A stretch of 7,287 nt of DNA, taken from assembly GCA_028705545.1 (NCBI GenBank), contig JAQWDG010000088.1, positions 1 to 7,287 on the forward strand. Reading direction: 5' to 3'. The translations under genes were made by a program, and so were the position numbers. Of this stretch, positions 1 through 5,965 are shown one piece after another. The DNA is from Methanoregula sp. (lineage in GTDB: Archaea > Halobacteriota > Methanomicrobia > Methanomicrobiales > Methanospirillaceae). How positions within the stretch are numbered: position 1 is the first letter of the stretch; each line of letters begins with the position of its first letter. The notes beneath the pieces are model-generated. The model did not search any database and was not told the origin of the DNA. It saw only the letters and a program-made list of their open reading frames with translations.

Positions 1-145
1 CATAAATAGAATCGATCCGACTCGTATTGAAGGTGGACGACCGACGTACCAGCCCATGAACCTCATATCCCCTGGAGAGCAGAAGTTCGGCGAGATACGA
101 CCCGTCCTGGCCGGTGATACCGGTAATGAAGGCTTTTTTAGTCAT
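1..145 (-). CDS. gmd: GDP-mannose 4,6-dehydratase, N-terminal part (runs off the left edge)
   Basis: This partial gene encodes the first 48 residues of an NAD(P)-dependent sugar-nucleotide dehydratase of the extended SDR family. The enzyme converts GDP-mannose to GDP-4-keto-6-deoxymannose in the cytoplasm, the first step toward GDP-fucose, GDP-rhamnose or related sugars of surface glycans. The N-terminus has the dinucleotide-binding glycine motif ITGITGQDGSYLAELL (residues 7-22). It is followed by GYEVHGLVRRSSTFNTSRID (26-45), the NADP-binding arginine segment typical of this enzyme rather than of other SDR epimerases. The ATG at 143-145 is the natural start because the motif begins only a few residues in. 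No Shine-Dalgarno sequence precedes it, and a TATA-like element lies about 25 bases upstream, so the mRNA may be leaderless. Family assignment is strong; the catalytic part lies outside the window. Confidence 0.88.
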   Translation of the reverse strand, partial: MTKKAFITGITGQDGSYLAELLLSRGYEVHGLVRRSSTFNTSRIDSIY

Positions 146-164
146 AATGCATCGTACGTGATAA

Positions 165-173
165 GTAATAAAA
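165..173 (-). promoter_or_regulatory. Candidate TATA box for gmd
   Basis: On the minus strand the sequence TTTTATTAC follows a CCGGA stretch that could act as BRE. It is centred about 24 bases before the gmd ATG at 145. Archaeal transcription usually starts about 25 bases after the TATA centre, so transcription would begin at or next to the ATG and give a leaderless mRNA, in line with the missing Shine-Dalgarno sequence. This is inferred from spacing and base composition only. Confidence 0.45.
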
Positions 174-206
174 TCCGGAATAATTTCAAGGTATGGGATA
201 ATTTCT

Positions 207-218
207 AAAAAAGAAAAA
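207..218 (-). terminator. Oligo-T terminator after tRNA-Thr
   Basis: Directly after the tRNA acceptor stem the minus strand reads TTTTTTCTTTTTT-like runs (a C interrupts two T runs). T-rich tracts of this kind end transcription by archaeal RNA polymerase without needing a hairpin. Confidence 0.55.
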
Positions 219-290
219 GCCCCAGCCGTGATTTGAACACGGGACCTGCTGATTACAAGTCAGCCGCTCTGCCAGCTAAGCCACTGAGGC
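218..290 (-). tRNA. tRNA-Thr (anticodon TGT)
   Basis: The minus strand folds into a complete 73-base cloverleaf. The acceptor stem GCCTCAG pairs with CTGGGGC (one G-T pair), followed by discriminator T at 218; CCA is not encoded. The D arm is GCTTAGCTGGCAGAGC. The anticodon stem is GCTGA/TCAGC around the loop CTTGTAA, which gives anticodon TGT and so threonine (ACA and wobble). The variable loop is AGGTC and the T arm CCGTG-TTCAAAT-CACGG. There is no intron. The gene sits between gmd on the same strand and mmp10 on the opposite strand, with its own candidate promoter and terminator. Confidence 0.96.
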
Positions 291-311
291 GCCATATACA
301 ATACGCATTTA

Positions 312-323
312 CGGATAAAAAAG
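312..323 (-). promoter_or_regulatory. Candidate TATA box for tRNA-Thr
   Basis: The minus strand reads CTTTTTTATCCG about 22-33 bases upstream of the tRNA 5' end at 290, the normal distance for an archaeal TATA box. A similar TTTTTACGG element stands at the same distance before tRNA-Met. The element touches the ATG at 324 that opens the longest mmp10 reading frame, an argument against that ATG being the true start. Confidence 0.45.
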
Positions 324-370
324 ATGGTGCCGGGATCTCCCCGACAACCTCCCGTTCCAATCCAAACACA

Positions 371-377
371 TTATACG
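371..377 (+). promoter_or_regulatory. Candidate TATA box for mmp10 (start at 408)
   Basis: The heptamer TTATACG, preceded by AAACACA, is the best TATA-like match on the plus strand upstream of mmp10. Its centre lies about 34 bases before the ATG at 408, which would put the transcript start near 399 with a leader of about 10 bases. It lies inside the longer reading frame that opens at 324, so it only makes sense if translation starts at 408. Inference from spacing. Confidence 0.35.
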
Positions 378-407
378 CACGGGGGCAGAAGTACTTTTGA
401 ACTACCA

Positions 408-1634
408 ATGGCGCAGCTGACCGTGGATATCGGTGGAAGGGCGGGCGTTGACTGTCGGGGCTTCTGCGAATACTGTTACTTCAAGCACGTGAAGTCCACC
501 CGCGCATTCGGCTGCCGCTACTGCCTGCCCTTTAAGGTCGGCTGTGATTACTGCACCCGCGGTGTCCGGGAGGAATACTCCGGCTTCAAGGACCTGCGGA
601 CCATTGCCGACGAAACACTCGCCGCCCTTAACGCGAAGACCGGTGACCTTGACCGGATCACGATCAGCGGCGGCGGCGACCCCAGCTGCTATCCGCAGTT
701 TACCGACCTCGTCGAGCTGCTCGGCTCAACGGAAGTCCCGCTCCATATCGGATATACGAGCGGAAAGGGCTGGGACGATCCGAAGACTGGCGATCTCCTT
801 ATCGATAACGGCCTTTCTGAGTGCTCGTTTACGGTCTTTGCATCGGATCCGGCGCTGCGCAAAAAATGGATGCACGACCCGACACCGGAGGCTTCACTTG
901 CGGTGCTGGAGCGGCTCTGCAGCGGGGCCGACGTTTATGCGGCAGCAGTTGTTATGCCCGGGATAAATGACGGGAAAGTTCTCGAAGAGACCTGCACGTG
1001 GCTCGAAGAGCGCGGCGCAAAGGGACTCATTCTCATGCGGTTTGCCAACACCACTGAACAGGGTCTCATCCTTGAAAATGCGCCTATTAGAAAAGGCCAG
1101 GCAGTCCAGACCGTGGACTCCTTCCGCGATATGGTGACCGATCTCGCCAGCCGGTTCAAGATGAAAATCTCCGGCACCCCCCTCTGGGACCCGGAGATCG
1201 GATCGCCCTTTGCAATCCTGCACGAGCCGGCACTCCTCAAAAAACTTCCCCGGGTCCAGCACCGCGCATCGGTCATTACAGGATCGGTTGCCGCGCCCTT
1301 TATCGATGAGATTCTCAGGTCACGCGGCGCCAGGGTCCCGGTAATTCCGGTGAAAAAAGAGATCGCCTGCCTTATCACAATGGACGATCTGGAGGGCCTG
1401 GATCCGGCGTCCCTTGAAAAGACCGTCATTATCCCGGGCCGTGCATTTGTCCATGATGTCAAAACGCAGGAACTCCTTTCCCGGGACGGGACGGCGCGGG
1501 AAGTAATCCGCGGGCCGGACCAGCTCACAGCCGACGCCGAGACAAGCATGGGAATGACCCGTAACGAAGTGCTGGAAATCGAGATGGAAGGTTTTTCTGC
1601 GTTAATCCAGCAAATCAACCTGTACGGGAAATAA
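408..1634 (+). CDS. mmp10: Methanogenesis marker 10: B12-dependent radical SAM methylase of methyl-coenzyme M reductase
   Basis: Mmp10 (also called MamA) is a cobalamin-dependent radical SAM enzyme that installs the 5-C-(S)-methylarginine near the active site of McrA. Numbered from 408 (408 residues), the sequence shows the radical SAM cluster motif C16-x3-C20-x2-C23 within DCRGFCEYCYF. A second cysteine set, C36-x2-C39-x6-C46-x2-C49, is characteristic of this family. ISGGGDPSCYP (86-96) is a SAM-binding glycine motif. GYTSGKG (115-121) holds Y116, which matches by position the tyrosine reported to bind the radical SAM cluster in the Methanosarcina enzyme (Tyr115). VMPGINDG lies at 182-189 and GTPLWDPEIGSPFAI at 256-270. 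The frame is open back to an ATG at 324, adding 28 residues. I prefer 408 because family members begin just before the IGG-x3-G-x-DCxGFC segment, the length then fits the usual 400-410 residues, and a TATA box lies between the two ATGs. Neither start has a good Shine-Dalgarno sequence. The mcr genes are not in the window. Confidence 0.93.
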   Translation: MAQLTVDIGGRAGVDCRGFCEYCYFKHVKSTRAFGCRYCLPFKVGCDYCTRGVREEYSGFKDLRTIADETLAALNAKTGDLDRITISGGGDPSCYPQFTDLVELLGSTEVPLHIGYTSGKGWDDPKTGDLLIDNGLSECSFTVFASDPALRKKWMHDPTPEASLAVLERLCSGADVYAAAVVMPGINDGKVLEETCTWLEERGAKGLILMRFANTTEQGLILENAPIRKGQAVQTVDSFRDMVTDLASRFKMKISGTPLWDPEIGSPFAILHEPALLKKLPRVQHRASVITGSVAAPFIDEILRSRGARVPVIPVKKEIACLITMDDLEGLDPASLEKTVIIPGRAFVHDVKTQELLSRDGTAREVIRGPDQLTADAETSMGMTRNEVLEIEMEGFSALIQQINLYGK

Positions 1635-1636
1635 AT

Positions 1637-1688
1637 CCTGCCTTACCCCTTGTGGAATCAACAGGCAGGCAATTTTTTGTTTTTTGTT
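1637..1688 (+). terminator. Terminator of mmp10: weak stem plus T-rich tract
   Basis: A few bases after the mmp10 stop, CCTGCC (1637-1642) can pair with GGCAGG (1664-1669) across a 21-base loop. It is followed at once by AATTTTTTGTTTTTTGTT (1671-1688). The T-rich tract alone is a normal archaeal termination signal; the stem may or may not matter. Confidence 0.6.
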
Positions 1689-1697
1689 ACGAGCCAG

Positions 1698-1757
1698 CTG
1701 CCGGAAGGATACCCGGCAGAGAGACGTTTCGGTGACGGATTGTCTTAATGAGACAAT
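1698..1757. repeat. Two short perfect inverted repeats in the convergent spacer
   Basis: CTGCCGG (1698-1704) pairs perfectly with CCGGCAG (1713-1719) over an 8-base loop. ATTGTCT (1739-1745) pairs perfectly with AGACAAT (1751-1757) over a 5-base loop. They lie between the mmp10 terminator and the terminator of the gene coming from the other side, so they may be 3'-end structures or simple palindromes. No known function is recognised. Confidence 0.5.
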
Positions 1758-1796
1758 GTGTCTGTAACAAACGAACACTAAACTTCGGAAATTGTC

Positions 1797-1818
1797 CTTA
1801 AAAAAGAAAAAATAAAGA
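1797..1818 (-). terminator. Oligo-T terminator of the DUF350 gene
   Basis: Fifteen bases past the stop codon at 1833 the minus strand enters TTTATTTTTTCTTTTTTTAA, a T-rich tract of the archaeal type. With the mmp10 terminator it isolates two convergent transcription units. Confidence 0.6.
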
Positions 1819-1832
1819 GATGATTTTTTAGT

Positions 1833-2333
1833 TCAGGCCAGTGCTGTCGTGATACCGACAATACCGGACTGGATGATGAGGGCCACTGCAATGATGACAC
1901 CGGCCATTTCCAGCGCCACTGCAACATTGCCCTTCTTGAGCTCCTCAAATTCCTCGACACCCTTGGTGAGTTTGTCGAGAATGTTTAATGCAAGGTAGAT
2001 CGCACCGATTGCAAGGAGAACACCGAGGACAAGCTGGATGATCGCAACGGAGATGGCAATCAGGCCGTCAACAGAAGTTAACCCGAGGGCCGATGCCTTA
2101 CCGATACCGACAGAGATACCGGCAACACCGGACTGGACGACAACGGCAATTGCGATAAAGATCGCAGCGACTATAATACCGAACGCAACATTGCCCTTTG
2201 CAAGTTCCTTCTGCTCGTCAACATCCTTGGTGATTTTGCCAAAGACCGAGAAACCGATGTACAGTGCAACCACTGCAAGGATAACTGCAATGATCAACTG
2301 GATAATGCCAACAATTGCATTTACAAGAATCAT
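1833..2333 (-). CDS. DUF350-type four-helix membrane protein with internal duplication
   Basis: This small, very hydrophobic protein has no known biochemical role. It looks like the DUF350 family (YjfL-like), membrane proteins built of paired helices. Numbering here uses the upstream ATG at 2336 (167 residues). Four membrane segments are visible, near residues 5-32, 49-75, 92-119 and 137-163. Between helices 1 and 2, and again between 3 and 4, lie charged linkers: ITKDVDEQKELAKGNVA and LTKGVEEFEELKKGNVA. Residues 4-79 and 92-167 are gapless repeats offset by exactly 88 positions (G48-N49 with G136-N137, Q68-S69-G70 with Q156-S157-G158, Q13-L14 with Q101-L102). Two ATGs stand in tandem (2336 and 2333). 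The Shine-Dalgarno GAGGTGA (2338-2344) is one base from the first and four from the second, so 2333 is preferred (166 residues). The gene appears monocistronic, with its own promoter and terminator. Topology is predicted by eye. Confidence 0.85.
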   Translation of the reverse strand: MILVNAIVGIIQLIIAVILAVVALYIGFSVFGKITKDVDEQKELAKGNVAFGIIVAAIFIAIAVVVQSGVAGISVGIGKASALGLTSVDGLIAISVAIIQLVLGVLLAIGAIYLALNILDKLTKGVEEFEELKKGNVAVALEMAGVIIAVALIIQSGIVGITTALA

Positions 2334-2376
2334 CATGTCACCTCATGTTTTAGTATTCTTGTGCGCTGAACGGGCA

Positions 2377-2386
2377 CATAAAGATA
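2377..2386 (-). promoter_or_regulatory. Candidate TATA box for the DUF350 gene
   Basis: The minus strand reads TATCTTTATG after a GGGGA stretch that could serve as BRE. Transcription would start about 25 bases on, near 2355, leaving a leader of about 20 bases that carries the GAGGTGA ribosome-binding site. Inference from position and composition. Confidence 0.4.
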
Positions 2387-2473
2387 TCCCCGGGTACCAG
2401 CCAATCGCCCGACAAATAGGTGGCAAAATGGCATTCCGGGTAAGCATTCTCTTTTAACCGAAGAAGTATCCGT

Positions 2474-2490
2474 AAAAAGCAAAAACAAAA
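2474..2490 (-). terminator. Oligo-T terminator after tRNA-Met
   Basis: Ten bases after the tRNA 3' end the minus strand reads TTTTGTTTTTGCTTTTT, three T runs broken by single or paired bases, as expected for an archaeal tRNA terminator. Confidence 0.55.
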
Positions 2491-2500
2491 CGAATGATTA

Positions 2501-2618
2501 TGCTGCGAGTGGGTTACGATCCCACGATCTCCAGATGTCCCAAGGCCCTCTGGCACAGGCAGACTGTGCCGAACAAACCCTATGAGTCTGGCGCCCTAAC
2601 CAGCTAGGCCACCGCAGC
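2501..2618 (-). tRNA. tRNA-Met (CAT, elongator) with a 44-base intron
   Basis: The minus strand from 2618 to 2501 forms a cloverleaf interrupted after position 37. The acceptor stem GCTGCGG pairs with TCGCAGC (last pair G-T), then discriminator A; no CCA is encoded. The D arm is GCCTAGCTGGTTAGGGC, the anticodon stem CCAGA/TCTGG, the variable loop AGATC and the T arm GTGGG-ATCGTAA-CCCAC. The joined anticodon loop is CTCATAA, anticodon CAT. The overall pattern (GGTGGCCTAGCTGGTTAGGGCG) resembles archaeal elongator Met rather than initiator. tRNA-Ile2, whose C34 is modified to agmatidine, also has a CAT anticodon and cannot be fully excluded. The gene lies 75 bases downstream of pycA on the same strand. 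Confidence 0.93.
2537..2580 (-). other. tRNA intron with bulge-helix-bulge splice motif
   Basis: The intron is inserted between positions 37 and 38, the canonical archaeal site. The exon bases CTCA (32-35) pair with TGGG near the intron 3' end (one G-T pair), giving a four-base-pair central helix. This is flanked by three-base bulges TA^G and AC^A, the substrate of the archaeal splicing endonuclease. Inside the intron GGCACAG pairs with CTGTGCC around the loop TCTGC. Confidence 0.85.
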
Positions 2619-2642
2619 ACGAAAGTGCATAATTACAACACC

Positions 2643-2650
2643 GTAAAAAC
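2643..2650 (-). promoter_or_regulatory. Candidate TATA box for tRNA-Met
   Basis: TTTTTACG on the minus strand lies 25-32 bases before the tRNA 5' end at 2618, matching the spacing and sequence of the element before tRNA-Thr. The same T run could slow polymerase coming from pycA, but no other strong T tract follows pycA, so some read-through into the tRNA is possible. Confidence 0.4.
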
Positions 2651-2693
2651 TCTTAAAGGTTCTGATACAGAAGGATTGTGGTTTTTTCCATTT

Positions 2694-4172
2694 TCAGCCT
2701 TTTTTCTGCTGGAGATAGACATTGACTGCTGCCGTGATCGCTGCGACCTTGTTCCCTTCGCGGGAGAACGAACCGGCGAGCGTCTGCATCCGCGCTTCTT
2801 CGTCGAGTTTGTACTGTTCGAGTGTTTTTACGATATGCTCCTCCTGAAGGAAGTGCGTATGGGTATTGCCCTCGATAAACTGCGGGTTGTTCATGATCGC
2901 ATAATGGAGCGGGAGCGTTGTCTTGATTCCAAGGATAATGTATTCAGAGATCGCGCGGCGCATCCTCATGATCGCTTCGCGCCGGGTACTGTCCCATGCG
3001 CAGAGCTTTGCAATCATTGAATCGTAGTTGGGCGGAATGGTGTAACCCATGTGGATCCCGCTGTCGACCCGGATACCGGGGCCGCCCGGGGAGCGGTACC
3101 GGGTAATCCTGCCGGGATCCGCGGCAAAGTTGTTCAGGGGGTCTTCCGCGTTGATCCGGCATTCGATCGCATGGCCGCGGATCGAGACATCCTCCTGGTC
3201 AAAGGGCAGCGATTCCCCGGCAGCGATTGCGATCTGCTGTTTGACGAGGTCGATACCGGTGATGAACTCCGTGATGGTGTGCTCGACCTGAAGCCGGGTG
3301 TTCATTTCCATGAAATAGAAGTTCCCGTGGCTGTACAGGAACTCGACCGACCCGGCGTTTGTGTAATCGGAGACCTCTGCCACCCTGAGCGCCGCAGCGG
3401 ACATACGCGCCCGAAGCTCGTCGGTCATGATTGCCGAGGGGGCTTCCTCGACCAGTTTCTGGTGCCGTCTCTGGATGGAACACTCGCGGTCGAAGAGGTG
3501 GACCGCATGTCCGTGTTCATCGGCAAGGACCTGGAATTCGATATGCCGGGGCTTGACGAGATACTTCTCGATAAAAACCGTGGGGTCGCCGAATGCGGAC
3601 TTGGCGATCCGCATACTGCCCGTGATGGCCTCTTCAAGGGCAGTCTCATCATTGACGATCTGCATCCCGATACCCCCGCCACCGGCACTTGCCTTGACGA
3701 TCACCGGGTAGCCGATCTCTGCTGCCACTTTCTTTGCCGTATCGATATCGCGGATGCCGTCGTCGGTCCCGGGAAGCACCGGCACGCCGGCTTTTTTCAT
3801 CATCTGTTTGCTGCCGATCTTGGAGCCCATTGCCTGGATGGTCTTTGATTTTGGACCGATGAACGTCACACCTTCATCGGCGCAGAGCTTTGCAAACCGG
3901 TAGTTCTCGGCTAAAAACCCGTACCCCGGGTGGATTGCCTCGGCTCCGCTCTTTTTTGCGATATCGACAATCCGCTCCATGTTGAGGTAGCTCTTCGATG
4001 GGTGCGCTTCGCCGACAGCAAATGCCTCGTCGGCATACTTGACATGGAGGGCGTTCTTGTCCACTTCAGAATAGATGGCGACCGTATCGATATCGAGTTC
4101 CCGGCACGCACGCATGACCCGGATCGCGATCTCGCCCCGGTTTGCGATCAGGATCTTTTCAAAAAATTTCAT
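2694..4172 (-). CDS. pycA: Pyruvate carboxylase subunit A (biotin carboxylase)
   Basis: PycA uses ATP and bicarbonate to carboxylate the biotin carried on PycB, the first half-reaction of the archaeal two-subunit pyruvate carboxylase. Its 492 residues have the full biotin carboxylase layout: N-terminal domain with KILIANRGEIAIR (6-18) and HPGYGFLAEN (81-90), ATP-grasp domain with K160 and the glycine loop GGGGIGM (164-170), and C-terminal domain. Active-site residues match the E. coli enzyme with an offset of one: H210, K239 (in RRHQKLVEEAPS), E277, E289, N291, R293, Q295 and E297 (EMNTRLQVEH). Acetyl-CoA carboxylase biotin carboxylase is the main alternative, but the adjoining pyruvate-type carboxyltransferase decides for pyruvate. 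The ATG overlaps the pycB stop as ATGA (4169-4172), with GGTGG four bases upstream (4177-4181), indicating translational coupling. Confidence 0.95.
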   Translation of the reverse strand: MKFFEKILIANRGEIAIRVMRACRELDIDTVAIYSEVDKNALHVKYADEAFAVGEAHPSKSYLNMERIVDIAKKSGAEAIHPGYGFLAENYRFAKLCADEGVTFIGPKSKTIQAMGSKIGSKQMMKKAGVPVLPGTDDGIRDIDTAKKVAAEIGYPVIVKASAGGGGIGMQIVNDETALEEAITGSMRIAKSAFGDPTVFIEKYLVKPRHIEFQVLADEHGHAVHLFDRECSIQRRHQKLVEEAPSAIMTDELRARMSAAALRVAEVSDYTNAGSVEFLYSHGNFYFMEMNTRLQVEHTITEFITGIDLVKQQIAIAAGESLPFDQEDVSIRGHAIECRINAEDPLNNFAADPGRITRYRSPGGPGIRVDSGIHMGYTIPPNYDSMIAKLCAWDSTRREAIMRMRRAISEYIILGIKTTLPLHYAIMNNPQFIEGNTHTHFLQEEHIVKTLEQYKLDEEARMQTLAGSFSREGNKVAAITAAVNVYLQQKKG

Positions 4173-5917
4173 TGGACCACCAGCAGGACATCGCCGTTCT
4201 GGACGACATCGCCGGTGTCAACAAAGATCTCGGTGACCCTGCCGTCCACCGGGCTGTGGATGGGGTTTTCCATCTTCATAGCTTCAAGGACGAGAAGCGT
4301 GTCGCCTTTTTTCACGGTCGCACCGCGGCTTACCATAACCTGGAGCACCATACCCTGCATATTGCTCCGGATCCCTCCCGCAACATCGCCGCGCGGCGCT
4401 TTCTGGGGCGCGACATTTGCGACCTGCACCTTGTTCCCGCCGACAGAGACAATCCGGACCGAGAAGATCTCCCCGTCAACCTCGACCTCCATCTGGTCGG
4501 GGACACCACCGGCCGCTGCCGCCTGCGGGGCAGGAACCTTCTTTGCCGGGATGGGCTCAACCTGGCGCTCGCCTTTTAAAAACGAAGGGGCAATTGCCGG
4601 GTACATGATATACGTGAGGACATCTTCCTCTTTTTTGACAAGCCCCGCTTTTTCGGCTTCCGCTTTCATGCGCTCGTACGAGGGCTCGAGCAGGTCGGCC
4701 GGCCGGCACTCGATCGGTTTTTCGTCGCCGATAATCAGTTTCCGGATCTCTTCACTCACGGGGGCCGGTGATTTGCCGTACAGACCGCGAACATAATCCT
4801 TGACCTCTTTTGTAACGTTTGTGTACCGCGGCCCGTTCACGAGAACGTTTAAGACTGCCTGCGTTCCCACGATCTGACTGGTCGGGGTCACGAGCGGCGG
4901 GTACCCAAGGTCCTTTCGCACACGCGGAACCTCGGCAAACACATCGTCAAGCCGGTTGAGGGCATCCTGCTCCATGAGCTGCGAGACGAGGTTTGAGATC
5001 ATCCCCCCGGGCAGCTGGTACAGGAGCACGTTGCTGTCCACGCGCTCGGAGATTGGGTTTACCAGTCCCGCATATTTTTCCCGGATCTGCACGCAGATAT
5101 TTCTTACCGTCCGGAGTTTCAGGAGATCGATCCCGGTATCGCGGGGTGTCCCGACAAGGGAGGCAACTACGCTTTCGGTCGGCGGCTGGGAGGTGCCCAT
5201 CGAGAACGGCGACATCGCGGTATCGAGGATATCGACACCGGCCTCGATTGCCGCCTGGTAGCTCATGGGTGCAATCCCGCTTGTCGAGTGGCTGTGGAGA
5301 CAGACCGGGATATCGACCGCTTTTTTGATCCCGCTAATGAGATCGCGGGCCGCTTCCGGCATAATGAGGCCGGCCATGTCCTTGATGCAGAGGGAATCGC
5401 AGTCAAGGGCGGCAAGCTCCTCTGCCATCCCGATAAACATAGCGGTGCTGTGGACCGGGCTCGTGGTATAGGAAATCGTGCCCTGAAGGTGAGCGCCGGC
5501 CTTCTTGACCCGGTCCATCGAGCGCTTCATGTTCCTGATATCGTTGAGCGCATCGAAGATCCGGAAGATATCCACCCCGTTTTTATAGGACGCGTCAACG
5601 AACCGGTCGACAACATCGTCAGAATAGTGGCGGTATCCCACGAGGTTCTGGCCACGGAGGAGCATCTGGATCGGAGTGTGTTTCAGCTCTGCTTTTAAGG
5701 CACGGAGCCGGTCCCACGGGTCATCGTTTAAGAACCGGATGCAGGAATCGAACGTTGCTCCGCCCCATGCCTCGGCAGAAAAAAATCCACAGGTATCTAT
5801 CTCGCGTGCGAGCGGGATCATATCCTCGGTGCGGAGGCGCGTTGCAATAAGAGACTGGTGAGCATCACGAAGGGTTGTATCGGTGATAAGCACTTTTCCG
5901 GTTACGGCTGCACACAT
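4169..5917 (-). CDS. pycB: Pyruvate carboxylase subunit B (carboxyltransferase and biotin carrier)
   Basis: PycB transfers the carboxyl group from biotin to pyruvate, forming oxaloacetate for the biosynthetic branch of the TCA pathway. Its 582 residues begin with an HMGL-like TIM-barrel carboxyltransferase domain: DTTLRDAHQS (13-22, metal ligand D18), RGQNLVGYRHY (88-98), FRIFDALND (118-126), K179 in CIKDMAGL (the expected carbamylated lysine), and metal ligands H208 and H210 in LHSHSTSG. The conserved carboxylase domain follows to about 450. A Pro/Ala-rich linker (about 453-473) leads to the biotinyl domain, with the modified lysine K548 in EAMKMEN. The ATG at 5917 has GAGGA five bases upstream (5923-5927). 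The sodium-pumping oxaloacetate decarboxylase alpha subunit has the same architecture, but no beta or gamma subunit is present while PycA overlaps this gene. A biotin-protein ligase must load it; none is in the window. Confidence 0.95.
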   Translation of the reverse strand: MCAAVTGKVLITDTTLRDAHQSLIATRLRTEDMIPLAREIDTCGFFSAEAWGGATFDSCIRFLNDDPWDRLRALKAELKHTPIQMLLRGQNLVGYRHYSDDVVDRFVDASYKNGVDIFRIFDALNDIRNMKRSMDRVKKAGAHLQGTISYTTSPVHSTAMFIGMAEELAALDCDSLCIKDMAGLIMPEAARDLISGIKKAVDIPVCLHSHSTSGIAPMSYQAAIEAGVDILDTAMSPFSMGTSQPPTESVVASLVGTPRDTGIDLLKLRTVRNICVQIREKYAGLVNPISERVDSNVLLYQLPGGMISNLVSQLMEQDALNRLDDVFAEVPRVRKDLGYPPLVTPTSQIVGTQAVLNVLVNGPRYTNVTKEVKDYVRGLYGKSPAPVSEEIRKLIIGDEKPIECRPADLLEPSYERMKAEAEKAGLVKKEEDVLTYIMYPAIAPSFLKGERQVEPIPAKKVPAPQAAAAGGVPDQMEVEVDGEIFSVRIVSVGGNKVQVANVAPQKAPRGDVAGGIRSNMQGMVLQVMVSRGATVKKGDTLLVLEAMKMENPIHSPVDGRVTEIFVDTGDVVQNGDVLLVVQ

Positions 5918-5965
5918 GTAATTCCTCGAAAGGGCCTCCGGTATGATAATTAGCCTCTCAAAACT

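Noticed and set aside
935..1618. Long minus-strand open frame (227 codons) opposite mmp10
   Set aside because: It is antisense to a confidently assigned radical SAM gene, is rich in Ser/Arg as expected of a GC-rich shadow frame, and shows no domain.
1690..1800. Box C/D guide RNA in the convergent spacer
   Set aside because: I found no convincing pair of C (RTGATGA) and D (CTGA) boxes at the right distances.
2350..2556. Minus-strand open frame of 68 codons upstream of the DUF350 gene
   Set aside because: It runs through the 3' half of the tRNA-Met gene and its intron, has no recognisable domain and no ribosome-binding site, and is explained by the RNA gene.
2625..3020. Plus-strand open frame of 131 codons starting in the tRNA-Met promoter region
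   Set aside because: Nearly all of it is antisense to the 3' end of pycA, and it has no domain or ribosome-binding site.
3051..3848. Plus-strand open frame of 265 codons opposite pycA
   Set aside because: It mirrors the codon pattern of pycA, whose active-site residues are all intact; the predicted protein has no coherent family signature.
3930..4796. Plus-strand open frame of 288 codons across the pycA/pycB junction
   Set aside because: It spans two real genes in antisense and has the low-complexity Ser/Thr/Arg composition of a shadow frame.
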